A DNA stretch of 54,173 bases from Chara braunii. Taxonomy: Eukaryota > Streptophyta > Charophyceae > Charales > Characeae. The translations under genes were made by a program, and so were the position numbers. The DNA lies in NCBI GenBank assembly GCA_003427395.1, contig BFEA01000011.1:6107577-6161749 (forward strand), in the 5' to 3' direction. Within the stretch, counting starts at the first letter, position 1. Each line of letters starts with the position of its first letter. The notes beneath the pieces were generated by a model. That model worked only from the letters and a program-made list of their open reading frames with translations, was not told the origin of the DNA and searched no databases. Shown piece by piece: positions 33,366 through 44,861 of this stretch.

Positions 33366-36300
33366 TTGCCCTGCGTTTGATGGACCTATTCAGACACAAG
33401 CGATATTACCTTCGTCCCATCCTTCCCCGAGGTGCAATCCCTTCCCACAATCTGCTTTCAGTCAGACAACAAAACTGAAACTGACATTGCGCATGCCTTC
33501 CTTTATTTAAGTCTGGTTTAAGTCCTGAAAGTCAAAGTAAGGGTGCACGCAGTATACTCAGTCAAACATAGCAAGAAGTACGAATAGGAGTGATAATTGG
33601 GTTTATAAAGGAGAATGAAACCGTTACCTCTCAGTTCCCTGCCTCCAGAACTCCTCCTGAGTTCCGGCAGAGATCCCACAATCGGTGGGCTGACTCCCCA
33701 CAGAGTCTTGCTGCGGTCCTAAGGGTTGCAATCCCCCCTGCCGCCTTCCTCTCTAAACAAGATTAGACTTAGAGTAAGAAAGGCAGAAGGAGGGGTTTTC
33801 GACTCTCGAGATACAAGAGAGGGACTGACTCAACTCTCAAGAGAGGGCCTTGTTATCTTCCATCGCCTGAGGGCCCCGCAATGATGATCCGAAATGCGCA
33901 GCAGCTTGGTCAATCCAAAGTCAAACCGTTGACCGTTGACCTTCTGACGACTCTCTCGCTTCGTAGCAATACCCCAGGTTACAACGCACAACCTCCCCTT
34001 GCTCAACCATAATATCTCTCCCTCAATCTAAACTGCCGCTTCCCAGTCTGCAAGCCTATGCTTAAGCGCTACCTACCCCCGTGTTCTTATTCGGGGGTGT
34101 GTGTGTCAACTCCGTATCAATCGGTTATCCGTAACAACGGAAATGCCCCCCACCTCTCAATCACATTAACAACTTCAGGCTCCGAATCCAGTGGTGCGGT
34201 CCCAACAACTGTCCCCCGTCACACCAGCCATTCGTCAGGTGCCGCGGCACAAGTATGGACTAAGAGGCCGTCCCATGCAAGCACAGTCGTACGTACTAGG
34301 GAAGCTATTTCCGACGATATGGTGCGCAACACACTGGCCACCAGGTCAGTCTACAAGCTCGCGACTTTCCCCCTTGCTGCTCCGACTTGAGTGAGAGGCA
34401 CGCCGACTGAAGTTACAGCAGCCTAACTGGCCGCTGTCTCGCACATTAGGGCAAAGATCAGCCGATCGAAGCAATCATCCAGATAGAGGCGGACCACTAT
34501 TGATCAACGCCCGTGATCATGAAGACAAACACGACGTCGGACCCCTCAACATCAAGGGTGCGGCCATGCTCACGACAATCAACAATTTCACAGCGACAAC
34601 CTGCCGGTATGACTGCAGTGATGGTGGCAACTAAGTTTTGTTCTTAATCATGATGCGTGCGTCTTCATCCCGCTACTCACTAAATGTGCAATACGGGAAC
34701 GAATCTTCCCGTAAGGCACGAAAAGATTCATCGCCTGACTGTCAACACCTTCCGCTTTTCCCGTCGCCTCCTTACACTTTCGCGCAACCTGTAATATCAA
34801 TACGACTAAACCACCAACTCTACTCTAACTCTAACCCCTCCATCTAACTCGCAGCGGGGCAAAACCCCCGTTTACCACTTCACATTGTCCGAATCCTGAC
34901 GAGGTGCATGTCTTCCCTCGCGCCATCACCGGTTCTCCTGCACAGCCCAATCCTTCACTAACTTGTAACTTACTACCCTACCGCCTATTCTAACCATAGA
35001 TTCATAATCGCCCATACTTGAAACCCCCGAAACGAATCCTTCTTCGTCGAAAACGATCAAGAATTGACCAAGTTATGACAACTTTACCCTCTATCTTCCT
35101 CGTTCTCCGCCATTTTTGCGCATGCCTTTTTCCTCTAACCTCCGAAATCACTAACCTACTTCTAAAACTAAGCTCGGATTCGGATTCGCCCGGACTTAAA
35201 AGCCCAGAATCGTCCTTCTACTCACCTGATTCTGCTAAGCATCAAGCGAGTTGTGCATATCCAGTTGCGCCCTGCCCCACACCCGCCATAGTTTGGTCCT
35301 TTCGTTTTCAACTTCTTAATGTACCTGGCGCGATTTAGCGTCCAGGTTCATTCGTTCTTTCCTCGAATTCATTGCCTCCTCCCTCCTTGTTTCTCTTCTC
35401 CTCCTACCTCGTCTTGTCCTCTGCTACTAACTCCCTTCCACATCCCCTCTTTCAATCTCCTCGCTCGTGCTTCCTTCACCATCGCCTTCGTCGAATGTAC
35501 CCGGCGTCCCACTGCGCCTGGGTCCGTTCGACTCTTTCTCTTTTCTTCTTCGGCCGCTGCCTTCCTTTCCGTCCGCTGCTCGATCCTTTCGCCTTTGCTC
35601 CAATGGCACTTAGCGCAGCGTTCTCGCCCGACAACTTCAGCCGAACTCCAAGAAAACCTCGACGAAAAAAAAAATCAGTCAAGTAGTCCGAGTTCGGTTA
35701 GTCCTCCCTTTCTACTCCCAGACCCATCGACCGATTGCCACATCTGTGTCTCAGCCGGCCCCGACAGAGCTCCTTTTTGCTTTGTAATGTGACCAGCGGG
35801 AGGGCTCCGGCCCCCTGCACTGCCTCAGCCTTGGGCTAAACGAGGTGGGTGTCAGCGCAGATCTTTGTGGTAGTAGCAAAAATCCAATTGAGAACTTCAA
35901 CGACCGTCGTGGGGAGGGGGTCCAAATGACCTGCAGCTATAGCACGCCCTTCCTACCAGTGCCGCCCCACCTTTCTTTTTCTATGACATAGCTCGCCGCC
36001 TTGCGGGTCCCTGCGGGCGGGCTCACACACAGTCCTTTCACGTCAAAATAGCGGTTGGCGGACTGCGCGCCCACCACCCTCGGGGTGCGGCCCCACAGGC
36101 CTGCTCGGAATGTTCTCTGATCCCCTACCGCTTTAGGCTATCGACGCTCTCCAAGTGGGGAGCGAGGAAAGTCACGCCCATGGAACCGCGGCCAACCTCC
36201 CGCACGTTGACTTTTCCGGTCCGTCCCTCCAGACGAACGGAATTAGAGAGCTCCCGCTAGTACTCAGAACACGTTGAAATCCAAACAGGCTCGTCGAAAG

Positions 36301-37025
36301 AGGCGCATACTCAAGGTCCCCGACTGCCGTGACGGCCACCCATGGCCGGTGTCACGTCCGACTTACGCAAAGCCAAAAACATAAAATTAAATATTAACGA
36401 CACCAGATAATAATAACAATGTTTTTAGAAGCTTTTAATCGTCAGACTATGACGGTGAGGGAAAGGGAACCACTAGTACCGTCATGACGCTGCCGACGAC
36501 AAAACCAAAGGGGATAGCCCCACCGAGGCCTCAACCCCTCGATCCCTCTACGCTACTATGATATCCCGCGTAGTCGCTGCTCGATCTCGATCCCTGAATC
36601 TCTCTGCTGAAGGTCTGACGTTGTAACCAATGGTGCTAGGTCCAAGGTTGAGCCTAGTACTAGCGAACACCTATACAAGCGGATACAGCGTGGCGCGCGG
36701 ATCTATCGAAACATTTCAAAAATCACATTGTTGTTGATGTCGTCCTCTGTACGTACACACAAGTCACATGCAAGCACACCGCTCACAAGACATAATCTTT
36801 TTAATCCTAATTTTAATCAAAAAATAAAAATCTTGGTCAGCAACCAACGCCGGCTTCACAGTCATCAATAAGAAAAGAGATTACGCACGCCTTAAGTCTA
36901 CGCGCCCACACACTCTCTACTGTAGCCTCTCATTCAAATCATCGTAAACCACCGACAATGTCGCGCCTCGCGCGGTATATCTAAACCTTAAACCAAGCTT
37001 ACTTTCTGTCGCTTGCAAAAACCAG

Positions 37026-37054
37026 GGTGGATACCCTTGTAAGGGTATTCGCAC
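37026..37054 (-). other. Terminal stem-loop of the giant LTR, second copy
   Basis: Inner palindrome ATACCCTT-GT-AAGGGTAT (37031-37048) with outer GGTG/CACC. It sits five bases before the LTR border at 37059. Compared with 20372-20400 the inner loop is conserved and the outer stem differs on both sides while still pairing. Confidence 0.7.
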
Positions 37055-37059
37055 CGACA

Positions 37060-37063
37060 ACGG
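37060..37063 (+). repeat. Target-site duplication, right (ACGG)
   Basis: Identical to 30105-30108. Confidence 0.85.
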
Positions 37064-37187
37064 TTTTCGGGACAAGTCGTGGGTTCAAAGCACACAGCGT
37101 CAACAGGCAACTATACAGTGGGCGAGGGAAAATAATCTTGGTATCTGCAATATTGCACAAATTGGGTGAAAACCTTTCACTCCTGTC
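37060..37187 (-). repeat. Repeat unit A, part 2 (interrupted copy)
   Basis: Continues from 30108 when the insertion is skipped. Matches 53562-53690 (ACGGTTTT, CAACTATACAGTGGGC and GGGTGAAA blocks). The match ends at 37187, beside the G4 pol region. On the minus strand it starts TGAAAGG after AGACGACAGGAG, as expected for an LTR start after a polypurine tract. Confidence 0.75.
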
Positions 37188-37224
37188 GTCTGTAATTCGA
37201 GGTCCTCCGAGAACTCTTTGTAGC

Positions 37225-38848
37225 TCATATGAATTTTGTCACTATTGGCAAATCCAAAGCAGAACCTTTACTTTTTCTTCCTCCTTGGTAAGCATGAACT
37301 ACATTGGGAGCAGTTTCCAGAAGTTCTGTTCTAGTGAACCATCTGTCGTTTTCAAGCTCCCGATAAACAAACCTGACTTTGTACTGATTTTGGGGACGAC
37401 CTCTACCTCCCATGCGGAATACATCTTCTTCTAGTATTCCGTCTATGTCATAAGTGCCATCCATATCTGGCGGAATCATAGATCTCCATAAAAAAAATTG
37501 TTCACTAGTAACACAAAGCAACAACTTTGATACATGAAAAACCGGATATGTATGGAGGTGAGTTGGAATTTTTATCGTATATGATGGTCCATCCTCTCCA
37601 CCTTTGAATTCTAGGACAGGCCATGACCCTCTATACGTGGGCAAGAGCTTCTGTGAGATATTTTCTTCGGGTGCGAATTCCTTAAACTTGACCCAGACTA
37701 AGTCGCCTACTCTGAACTGTGAGGGTCTGCGATGCTTATTCGCTTGTTCAATCATACGATTATAGGTTTTTCGAAGGTTTTGGATCAACTTTTTAACTTT
37801 GTTCTCGTGCTGCAGAGCAAACTCTCTTGTACCGGGAGGTAACCTCAGAATGGTCCCGATTAAATTTATCAAACGGCCTACGTGGTCCAAAAGACTTATG
37901 CAGCTCGTTAGGAGTTTTGGAAGTAGCTAGGTGTACGCTATTATTATAGGCAATAACTACTCTTGGAAGCATATCATCCCAATTCACTTGATCGAGTCTA
38001 ATATACATTTTGAGTAACAACTGCAAAATCTTATTCATTTGTTCGCTCTGGTCGTTTGTCTCGGGATGACAATTTGACGACATCAACAACTTAGAGCCGC
38101 AAACTTTCATGAGTTCTTGCTAGTTCTGGTTGGTAAACCGCGTGTCTCTGTCACTAACTATTGACAGCGGTATGTCATGCTCACTTACCCAAAAATTAAA
38201 GAACTTCTCTATAACTAATTCAATCTTCGCCTCTATCGGCAATGGTACGAAGATCACACATTTGCTAAATCGATCTATTACGACCTTGACTTTATTTTTT
38301 CCATGCCTACTCCTGAACCCTGTATCCATGAAGTCGATGGAAACAGACTCTCCGAGTCCTGCTGGTATAGGTAAGGGTCTTCGAAGCCCCATAGGTGCTC
38401 TTGTTGTTGTCTTGTTGCACTGACAGACTTTACAACTGTGGGCATACTCTATACAGTCTACTTTCCTGCAAGACCATGTATACGACATTGATAGGTTGGC
38501 TCATGTCTTTTGCCATCCAAAGCGTCCTTCTGTATCATGGCTTTCCCCTAAGATCAATCTGCGGGTCTCTTCACTATTGGGGACACACAATCTATCAATG
38601 ACATTGGTTTTCTCAAGGAGTAACCCGTTTGTGGTTCTGTAATCTAGTTCGCTATCAGGGGTTTCGTTAACCTTTTACAAGAGATCACTGTAGATTGGGT
38701 CCTGAGCGTATGCATTTTTTATTTTCTGTTGTAGATCTACCCATATGTCCAGATAATGCACGATTGCTCCAAAGTAGTCGACCCTTCTACTTAGAGCATC
38801 AACTACTACATTATACTTTCCTTTAATGGGCTTCAACTCAAAGTCAAA
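37225..38848 (-). pseudogene. int: G4 integrase with chromodomain-like tail
   Basis: Reads from 38848 downward after the RNase H end. The HHCC module ends in HSCKVCQ. The core has Asp in SIDFMDTG, Asp in VSDRDTRF and Glu in NDQSEQMNK, so DDE is kept although the usual DGQTE reads NDQSE. After a frameshift near 37870 the C-terminal part has FRVGDLVWVKFKEFAPE, TIKIPTHLHTYPVFHVSKL and finally EEDVFRMGGRGRPQNQYKVR plus ENDRWFTRTELLETA, which resembles a chromodomain. Chromodomain integrases steer insertion to marked chromatin. Stops near 38111 and 38490 disable it. Confidence 0.82.
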
Positions 38849-39433
38849 CTAATTTATCTCTGCTGCCCACCTAGTCAATTTGAGCGTCATCTTGGCTTGC
38901 GTCTTAAGGCATCTCAGAGTTTCATGATCTAAGTAGACGTTGAATTGTCTCACAAACCGGTAATGTCTCCAATGATCTAATGCCTGCCTGAGAGCGTGAA
39001 GTTCTCTATCATACATTGAGATTGCTACTTTATCTGAAGGCAACGTAGCTGACATGAACTCTACGGGTCTATAGCCATCGCCATCATTCTGATGTAACAC
39101 AACGGCGATGCCATATTGACTTGCATATGTCGTAACGACGAAGCGCAACGAGGGATCAACTACCTTGAGGACAAAATATTCTACCAAGACCCTGTTTAAT
39201 TTCTTTAGGGCCGAGGTACAGTCTTTGTCCCACTTCCAGATCACTTTCTTCTTTAGGAGTCTGCGAAGCGGAGCAGCGATAGTAGAGAAGTTTCTTACGG
39301 ACTTTCTGTAGTAGTTGGCGAATCCTAAAAACGATCGCAACTCAGTCAGAGTACGAGGAACTGACCAGTCTCTAATCGCTGCTATCTTGCCGTCCTCTGG
39401 TTTGATGCCATCTCCGTCTTGACCCACTTGCAC
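38849..39433 (-). pseudogene. G4 RNase H domain
   Basis: Starts with the RT connection (LRSFLGFANYYRKSVRNFS, LRRLLKK), then VVTTYASQYGIAVVLHQ, where TTYAS replaces the usual TDAS, so the first catalytic Asp appears lost. MYDRELHALRQALDHWRHYR and VYLDHETLRCL keep the Glu and second Asp motifs. NVVVDALSRR, just past the stop at 38849, closes the domain. Confidence 0.82.
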
Positions 39434-40050
39434 TTTTTTACATTAATCTTAAAGTTCGCTTCCCTCGGTTTCTTAAAAATATGCCTTAGATGACCCTCAT
39501 GTGCTTGGAGGGACTTGCTAAAAACGAGGATGTCGTCTAAATATACTGCGACGAATTTATCTAACCATGGTCTAAACAAGTCATTCATAGAGCGTTGGAA
39601 GTTGGCTGGTGCATTAGTTAGTCCAAAGGGCATCACTATAAACTCATAATGACCATATCGAGTCTGGGATGCCATCTTATACTAGTCATCGAGATAAACT
39701 TTTATCTGACGGTACCCAGACTTCAAATCTATCTTGGTAAAATACTTGCAGCCTTGCACCCGATCTAACAAATTATCTATGAGGGGCAACGGTTCTGCAT
39801 TCTTGACGGTTATTGCATTCAAACTCTTGTAGTCTATGCACATTCTAAGTTTTTCCTCTTACTTGGGGACGAAAAAAATAGGAAAGCCAAAAGGAGATGA
39901 ACAGGGTCTAATCCATCCTTTCTCTAGGAGCTCGTCTAATTGCTTGTGTAGCTCCTCTAATTCCTTGGGAGACATTCTGTAGACTGCTCCCTTGGGCGTT
40001 TTACTGATTGGCTCTATCTTTATGCAGTGCTAAATGGACCTTGGTACTAC
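39382..40050 (-). pseudogene. pol: G4 reverse transcriptase
   Basis: Motifs in order on the minus strand: [93 protein letters not shown], then VYLDDILVFSKS with an intact Y-x-DD box. Stops fall after FVPK (near 39860) and before YKMASQTRYG (near 39684). The frame changes after KKCKWVKTE, where RNase H begins at 39433. Catalytic residues are present but the frame is broken. Confidence 0.85.
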
Positions 40051-40135
40051 CCCAGTGGGTGCTTCAACTATATTCACATATTCTTTGAGTAAACTGGAGA
40101 TAGTGGGATGGATCTTAGCTTTCTTTTTCGGTTGG

Positions 40136-40785
40136 TCAAGTGCTGGTTTTATATAAGCTACAAAAAAACAATTCTTCAAGTTGCTCCTTCTTTACGAATC
40201 CGGCAAAGGCAGGAGCACTAAGGCAGCAATGTGCTAAGGAGTTGTCAACTCCTGACACATGGAACATGCAGGTTTTCTTAATCCCACCTGAGGGACTAGG
40301 GAGCTTGCACTCATGCTCTCGAAAGTACAAAATGGCTCCAGCTGCCTCACCCCAATCAGTACCAAGTACCATATCCAAGGGGAGGTTATCTTCTACTCGT
40401 AGAGTCATTCCTCTAGGTGAAAATACGCCCGGACTCCGTCAACGTTCTCCTCGATCCGCACGGTGCGGTTATCTGCGAGGATACTGACTACAAGTTCTTC
40501 CAATTTTTGGACTTCGAGGCCTAACCTCAACTTCTTTAGCGCCTAACAAACGATGTAACTTCTAGTGGCCCCATTATCTATAAGGGCCCCTACTCTAGAT
40601 AAAAAAACCTCTACATCTGCTAACATTAGCTGCCCCTTCTCACTTTCCTTAATCTTGGTCCAGGCTGGCCATCTTTCTTTGAGCTCTTCGGCCAGGCCTG
40701 TGAGGGAAGCACCTGGAGAGACTCTAACACAAGCAGTCTCTAAGCAGCCAGCTACGTGCTGGCCAGCAACCTTTGCCATGGACAC
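40136..40785 (-). pseudogene. G4 retropepsin-like protease
   Basis: GALIDNGATRSYI near 40560 is the catalytic motif with Asn where Ser or Thr is usual (D-[ST]-G). A stop ends the first part at 40543. Further on, LPLDMVLGTDWGEAAGAIL (near 40380) matches the second conserved strand and the following W of gypsy proteases. It would process Gag-Pol. Confidence 0.7.
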
Positions 40786-40906
40786 ACATGCAATGGGAGC
40801 GCGCGCTCATCTCCATGTGCTCCTAGGGTAGGGGCAATTGCTACCTCTACCGGTAGTTGCCTTTTGCTGCCCCAGATGCAGCGCGATTAAGCTTCTTACA
40901 CTTCGG

Positions 40907-42914
40907 GCAAAATTTGATGATATGCCCGTGATCTCCACAGAACACGCATCGAAACTTGTCCATGCGATTCTACCAAACATTACGTTCTAAGCATAGGGGT
41001 GCCCAGGGTCTGCTTCAGGCCGACCAAGGTGTCATTCACCCCTTCTAGGAGGTGACCGACTCGAGCTAGGGCGGTTGAATGGGGGACCTTGACCTTACCT
41101 CCCACTTGGCGATCTCTGTTGCCGCCAAGCCCTTGGTCGCCTTGCCCTCGACCACTTGAGGCCTGATGACCATGGCCTCGTCCTTCTCCTTGCGGTCTCC
41201 CTCCAGCCGCGACAACATCATATGAACTCCCTCTCTTTGCAGTATTATCCTCTTCCTCAAGTCCCCATTCTATGTCAGTATAGGGGATTTCTTCGACACC
41301 ACCTTTTTCCATTGTTAGTATGAGACTGTTTTTTACCTTAACTTGGCCAGAGATGGTGCGACCCTTCCACTTTTTTCCTTTACCTAAGTCCTTATACCAG
41401 AAAGTGGTAACCGCCATGGACTGGGCGACAAAGGCAACAAATTCTCTACCGAGGAGATCATAGGTCATCCTAAGCTGCTGCTTCTTGTTAAAGAAGTGCC
41501 CTTGTAATTGCTTAGGCAACGCACAATAGAAGAGTTGGATTAACTGTACTTTTGTAACTCCATGGTCTGGCACAACAATCAGTTCGTCCATAGCGGCTCT
41601 CAGTGCGCCCACACTTTTCTAAGCTCGCGTATGGATCATTTGGAGTTTGTCGGGCGCCTTCAATCCTCCAGCAACGTCCGCAAAACGTTCTCGCTGTGCA
41701 ACAAAGAAATCGTTGAGGTTAGTAATGACAGAATAAGCGACCATGTCATTTTCGCAGTGGGCGGCTCGTGCGAAAGACCTGGTGAAACTAGTTGCTTCAC
41801 CACTCAAGGCTTGAAAGACTATCAGCCTAGTATCAGGACATGGTCGTCGCAAGGCATGTTCTGTAAGTACAGATATGACTTGATACTATCCTCCCAATTG
41901 TGAAAGTCCTCAACCCTTTTCCCACTACAGGACTCAGGGAAGTGAACTTTGACTCTCTTGCGGCGGGGTTGTGATTCTTCCTCCTTGGGGGCTGCCAACT
42001 GGACACCCTCGATCGCACCGCTGCAAAACTTGTTTGTTCTACTGATTGCAGTCTGCATTTCATTTACGAGATGAATGATAATCTCCTGGGCAAAGTTGTG
42101 GAACCCAGCTCGTATGGATTCAAGTGCTATATCATGCCCATGAAGGTGCCTTATCTGTTCTCGTTGAGCGCTCATCTTCCGCCTTCAATTCCTCCTCTAT
42201 CTTATCTTCCATTTCCAATCGCCTCGTCTTCTCCTTCGTGAGGCACAACTTCCACTCCAACTGCTTCTCCTGCTTTTTTGCCCGATGACGCAGGGGACTC
42301 TTTTCTCCCTCCAGCCCTCTTCTTACTATTTCTCTTTCTGCCTGGGGAACAACCAACTCTGCATCCCTATCTTTCCCCAGGGATAGTCCTGCCACCCATT
42401 CCTTCACAGCCTTCTCCACCTCTTCCGGTGGTGGTAGACCTGTACTCAATTCTCCTCTTTCCTCCTTCCTTTCCTTTAGGCCGTTCACTGCTTCCTTCTC
42501 TCTCCTCCTTTGTAACCGAGGCTCCTCTTCTTCACTTTCTTCTTCCTCTTCTTCTTCTTCGGCCAATTCTTTGGCAAACTTCGCCTCCTATTTCTTCTTC
42601 CATGCCTCCATCTCCTACTCCATCTTTTTCTTTCTGGACGCTTCTTCTTCCAGCAAGGCCAGTTTCTTGGCTTGTCTCTCCAAGGCTTTCTTCTCCTTTC
42701 TCTCCTTCTTCTCTCGAAGAGTTGTGGCAGCCTTCTCCTCCTGTTCTTTACTATATGGCAGGGTCTGGATTTCAGACTTAGTAGTTACAATGCAACAAAC
42801 GGCCCGCCAGAATCCTAACGGAAAGAGGAAACAGAGCAAGGGCCCCCAAAGGGAGAGGCCCATCATGAAGGCGAACGTAGGGTAGTCGTCCATGTTGGAC
42901 AAGGGCACAATCAT
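40907..42914 (-). pseudogene. gag: G4 gag, with hydrophobic N-terminus and coiled coil
   Basis: From 42914: 12 polar residues, then a hydrophobic stretch (LWGPLLCFLFPLGFW), then a long Lys/Glu-rich coiled coil to about 42400 with a Glu-only block near 42550. A frame change leads to the part starting 42175 (AQREQIRHLHGHDIALESIR), then the capsid-like part from 41852 and 41612 (VQLIQLFYCALPKQLQGHFF). A Gly/Arg-rich linker follows, and a zinc knuckle CVFCGDHGHIIKFC at about 40948-40907. At least three stops or shifts. The membrane-like N-terminus is unusual for gag. Confidence 0.7.
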
Positions 42915-43291
42915 AAATGATTCCGCTCCTCAACACTTAGACCAACCCACCTAGACACTGATCGCTTAGTGGACTATGGAGGTTCTCTCTTCCACATTAG
43001 CCACGCTATCACTGTCATTGGATGCTTTCACAACCACAGTCCAATCTTTCCACAACCGTCAGATGCTTGTGCACGCACAGTTCAATCCTGCCGGGCTTTG
43101 GCTTCCAATTGTCCCTCTGTCAACTACTCGAGACTATACTGTTACTAGTCTGTCACTACAAAACTATTGGCTGATTATGAGGCATTTAAGGAGATCCCCC
43201 ATAACTCCTCAGGGAATATTTAACGTCGCAGTCAGAACGACGATCACAACCAGAGTTCTCTCAAGACTTAGACAGACTGGACGCGCTACAC

Positions 43292-44847
43292 GCCCTGTGT
43301 CATGTTCAGCCTGAAACCTGAAAATGAGGGCCTACAGGTCGTATGTCGTTTCAGCCTAAAACAGGGCCCTCCAGGCCCTGAGTCTTTTCAGCTTGAACCG
43401 GAGGGCCATTTTCAGACCCTCATAAGATTGACCCTCCCTGAAACTTAGGCACCAGACCATCGTTTTAGCACATGCCATTTTTGGCCTGTTTTCAAGACAA
43501 CCCTTGTTTAAACTTCAACACCAGGATCTGGAACGTTTTGGCATTGGCAAGAGAAGCCTCCTGGACGGGCCAACACTATATAAGACTGGCCCGCCCTGCA
43601 GGCTGCAGGTAGTCACGAGGCAGTTCATAGGAACTTCCCAGGCACTTCACATGCAGGAGGCAAGAGGCAGTCTTCAGGATTCGGCAGCAGCACTCTGGAG
43701 GAGCGCTGTAGTAGTAGTAGTAGTAGCATTAGCAGTAGTCTTCAGCGCTGGGCGCTATTAGGAGCTAGAGTAGCGTTGGAGAGAGAGAGATGGTTGGCGG
43801 AGGCCAGCGAGACGTACCTGTGGTGCCATAGTTCCAGCTTCGTCTTCGGTGTACCTGCAACAAGGCGCCACCTTCACAGGTTAGTACCTGAGTGAGAGAG
43901 AGAGAGAGTTCTTCTTCTTCCTCTTCTAAGTCCACCATCTCTCCCTTACCCTCTCGCTACCTAACTTCTCATTATCTACAGACTACGAGAAAGAGAGAGA
44001 GATTGGTGACTTTGGGACTTGACGACATTTGGATTCAGACTCGACTTTGGGATTGAGACATTGGATGAGGGATTATTTGGGACCTGTACCGAAGACTTGG
44101 TGTTGACGACATTCCCATCTTCCCCCTCTTCTTCGTCTAACCCCCCCCTCTTCTTCGTCTGTGTATGGTTGGGGACTGACGCATTCTTCCTGTGTGAGCG
44201 CCAGGCCCTTTCACACCATGGAATGATGATGATGTATGTTTGGTCTGCATTGCGACATTGATTGTTCGGATCATTGGTATTTTAGCCTTCCGATGCGCTA
44301 TCTTGTACTAAGTGAGAGAGGTCGGTTCTTGTTCTGGTCTGCACCTCTACGATATGCAACACAATCACTAATTATCTAGGGAACTACGTGGAATCGCTGC
44401 TCGAGTGACTTGTGCGTTGAGTTCACCGGTGGTCAGCAAGAAGCCTGAAGGTGGAAGAGGACGAGCGGGCATAGCTGCTAGGAGGAGGAAGACGACGGCG
44501 GCCATAGCCGCCTATGTGTAGAAGTTTGAAGATAGTGTGCAAGCATGAGTGCAAACATTCAGGGTAGATCCAAGTGTTGTGTGCGTACGTGCGTGTGAGT
44601 GCGTCTGCCGGTGGATATAGTGTTTGGGTGGGAATTCTGAACTGGCGCTCAGACGCCATAGCCATGAGATGTGACAAGTTGTTTTGAGTTGAGTTCCTGG
44701 CCGAAGGCCATATCTCTGAGTTTTCTTGAGTGGGCGCACTGCGCCATCTCAAGTTTGTTGCTGATTCTGCGTCTGTGGAAGTTTCGATTGCCATCTCCAG
44801 CTGCATGTACGCATGTTAAACGTGAGGTGAAAACAAGTCTGATTGCA
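43292..44847 (+). repeat. 5' LTR of the plus-strand gypsy copy (LTR A)
   Basis: 43292-44360 is the inverse of 51998-53060, with shared features such as a GTA microsatellite (43710-43730) and TATATAA. From 44362 to 44847 it differs from that copy and instead matches 29466-29700 inverted. It ends GATTGCA one base before the primer site. The first 75 or so bases of the LTR (compare 49349-49401) seem lost or strongly diverged. 42915-43291 shows no recognisable feature; it may be leader sequence of G4. Confidence 0.75.
43577..43583 (+). promoter_or_regulatory. TATA box of LTR A
   Basis: TATATAA in CAACACTATATAAGACTGG, conserved in the inverted LTR copy at 52778-52784. Confidence 0.6.
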
Positions 44848-44848
44848 G

Positions 44849-44861
44849 TGGTATCAGAGCT
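44849..44861 (+). promoter_or_regulatory. Primer-binding site, initiator tRNA-Met type
   Basis: TGGTATCAGAGCT matches the plant initiator tRNA-Met site at 12 of 13 positions and follows the LTR end CA by one base. Between it and 45585 there is a Lys/Glu-rich frame (44903-45046) and no gag. Confidence 0.85.

Larger units (their letters stand above)
30109..37059 (-). mobile_element. Giant solo LTR (6,951 bp) of the TGTCG family
   Basis: Starts TGTCGAGCGCATT and ends CACCGACA between two copies of ACGG. The first 430 bases are a diverged match to the LTR end of the element at 15076 (same order of GAGGTGGACC, TTAATCAGTTGCAATCGCAG and the hairpin-rich start). The other end carries the terminal stem-loop seen at 20372-20400. 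No primer site, gag or pol was found inside, so a solo LTR in minus orientation fits better than a full element. If so, it is among the longest LTRs known. A rearranged full element is the alternative. Confidence 0.6.

Noticed and set aside
35319-35792. A 157-codon Ser/Pro/Phe-rich frame
   Set aside because: The region is CT-rich on one strand, which keeps several frames open by composition. No motif was found.
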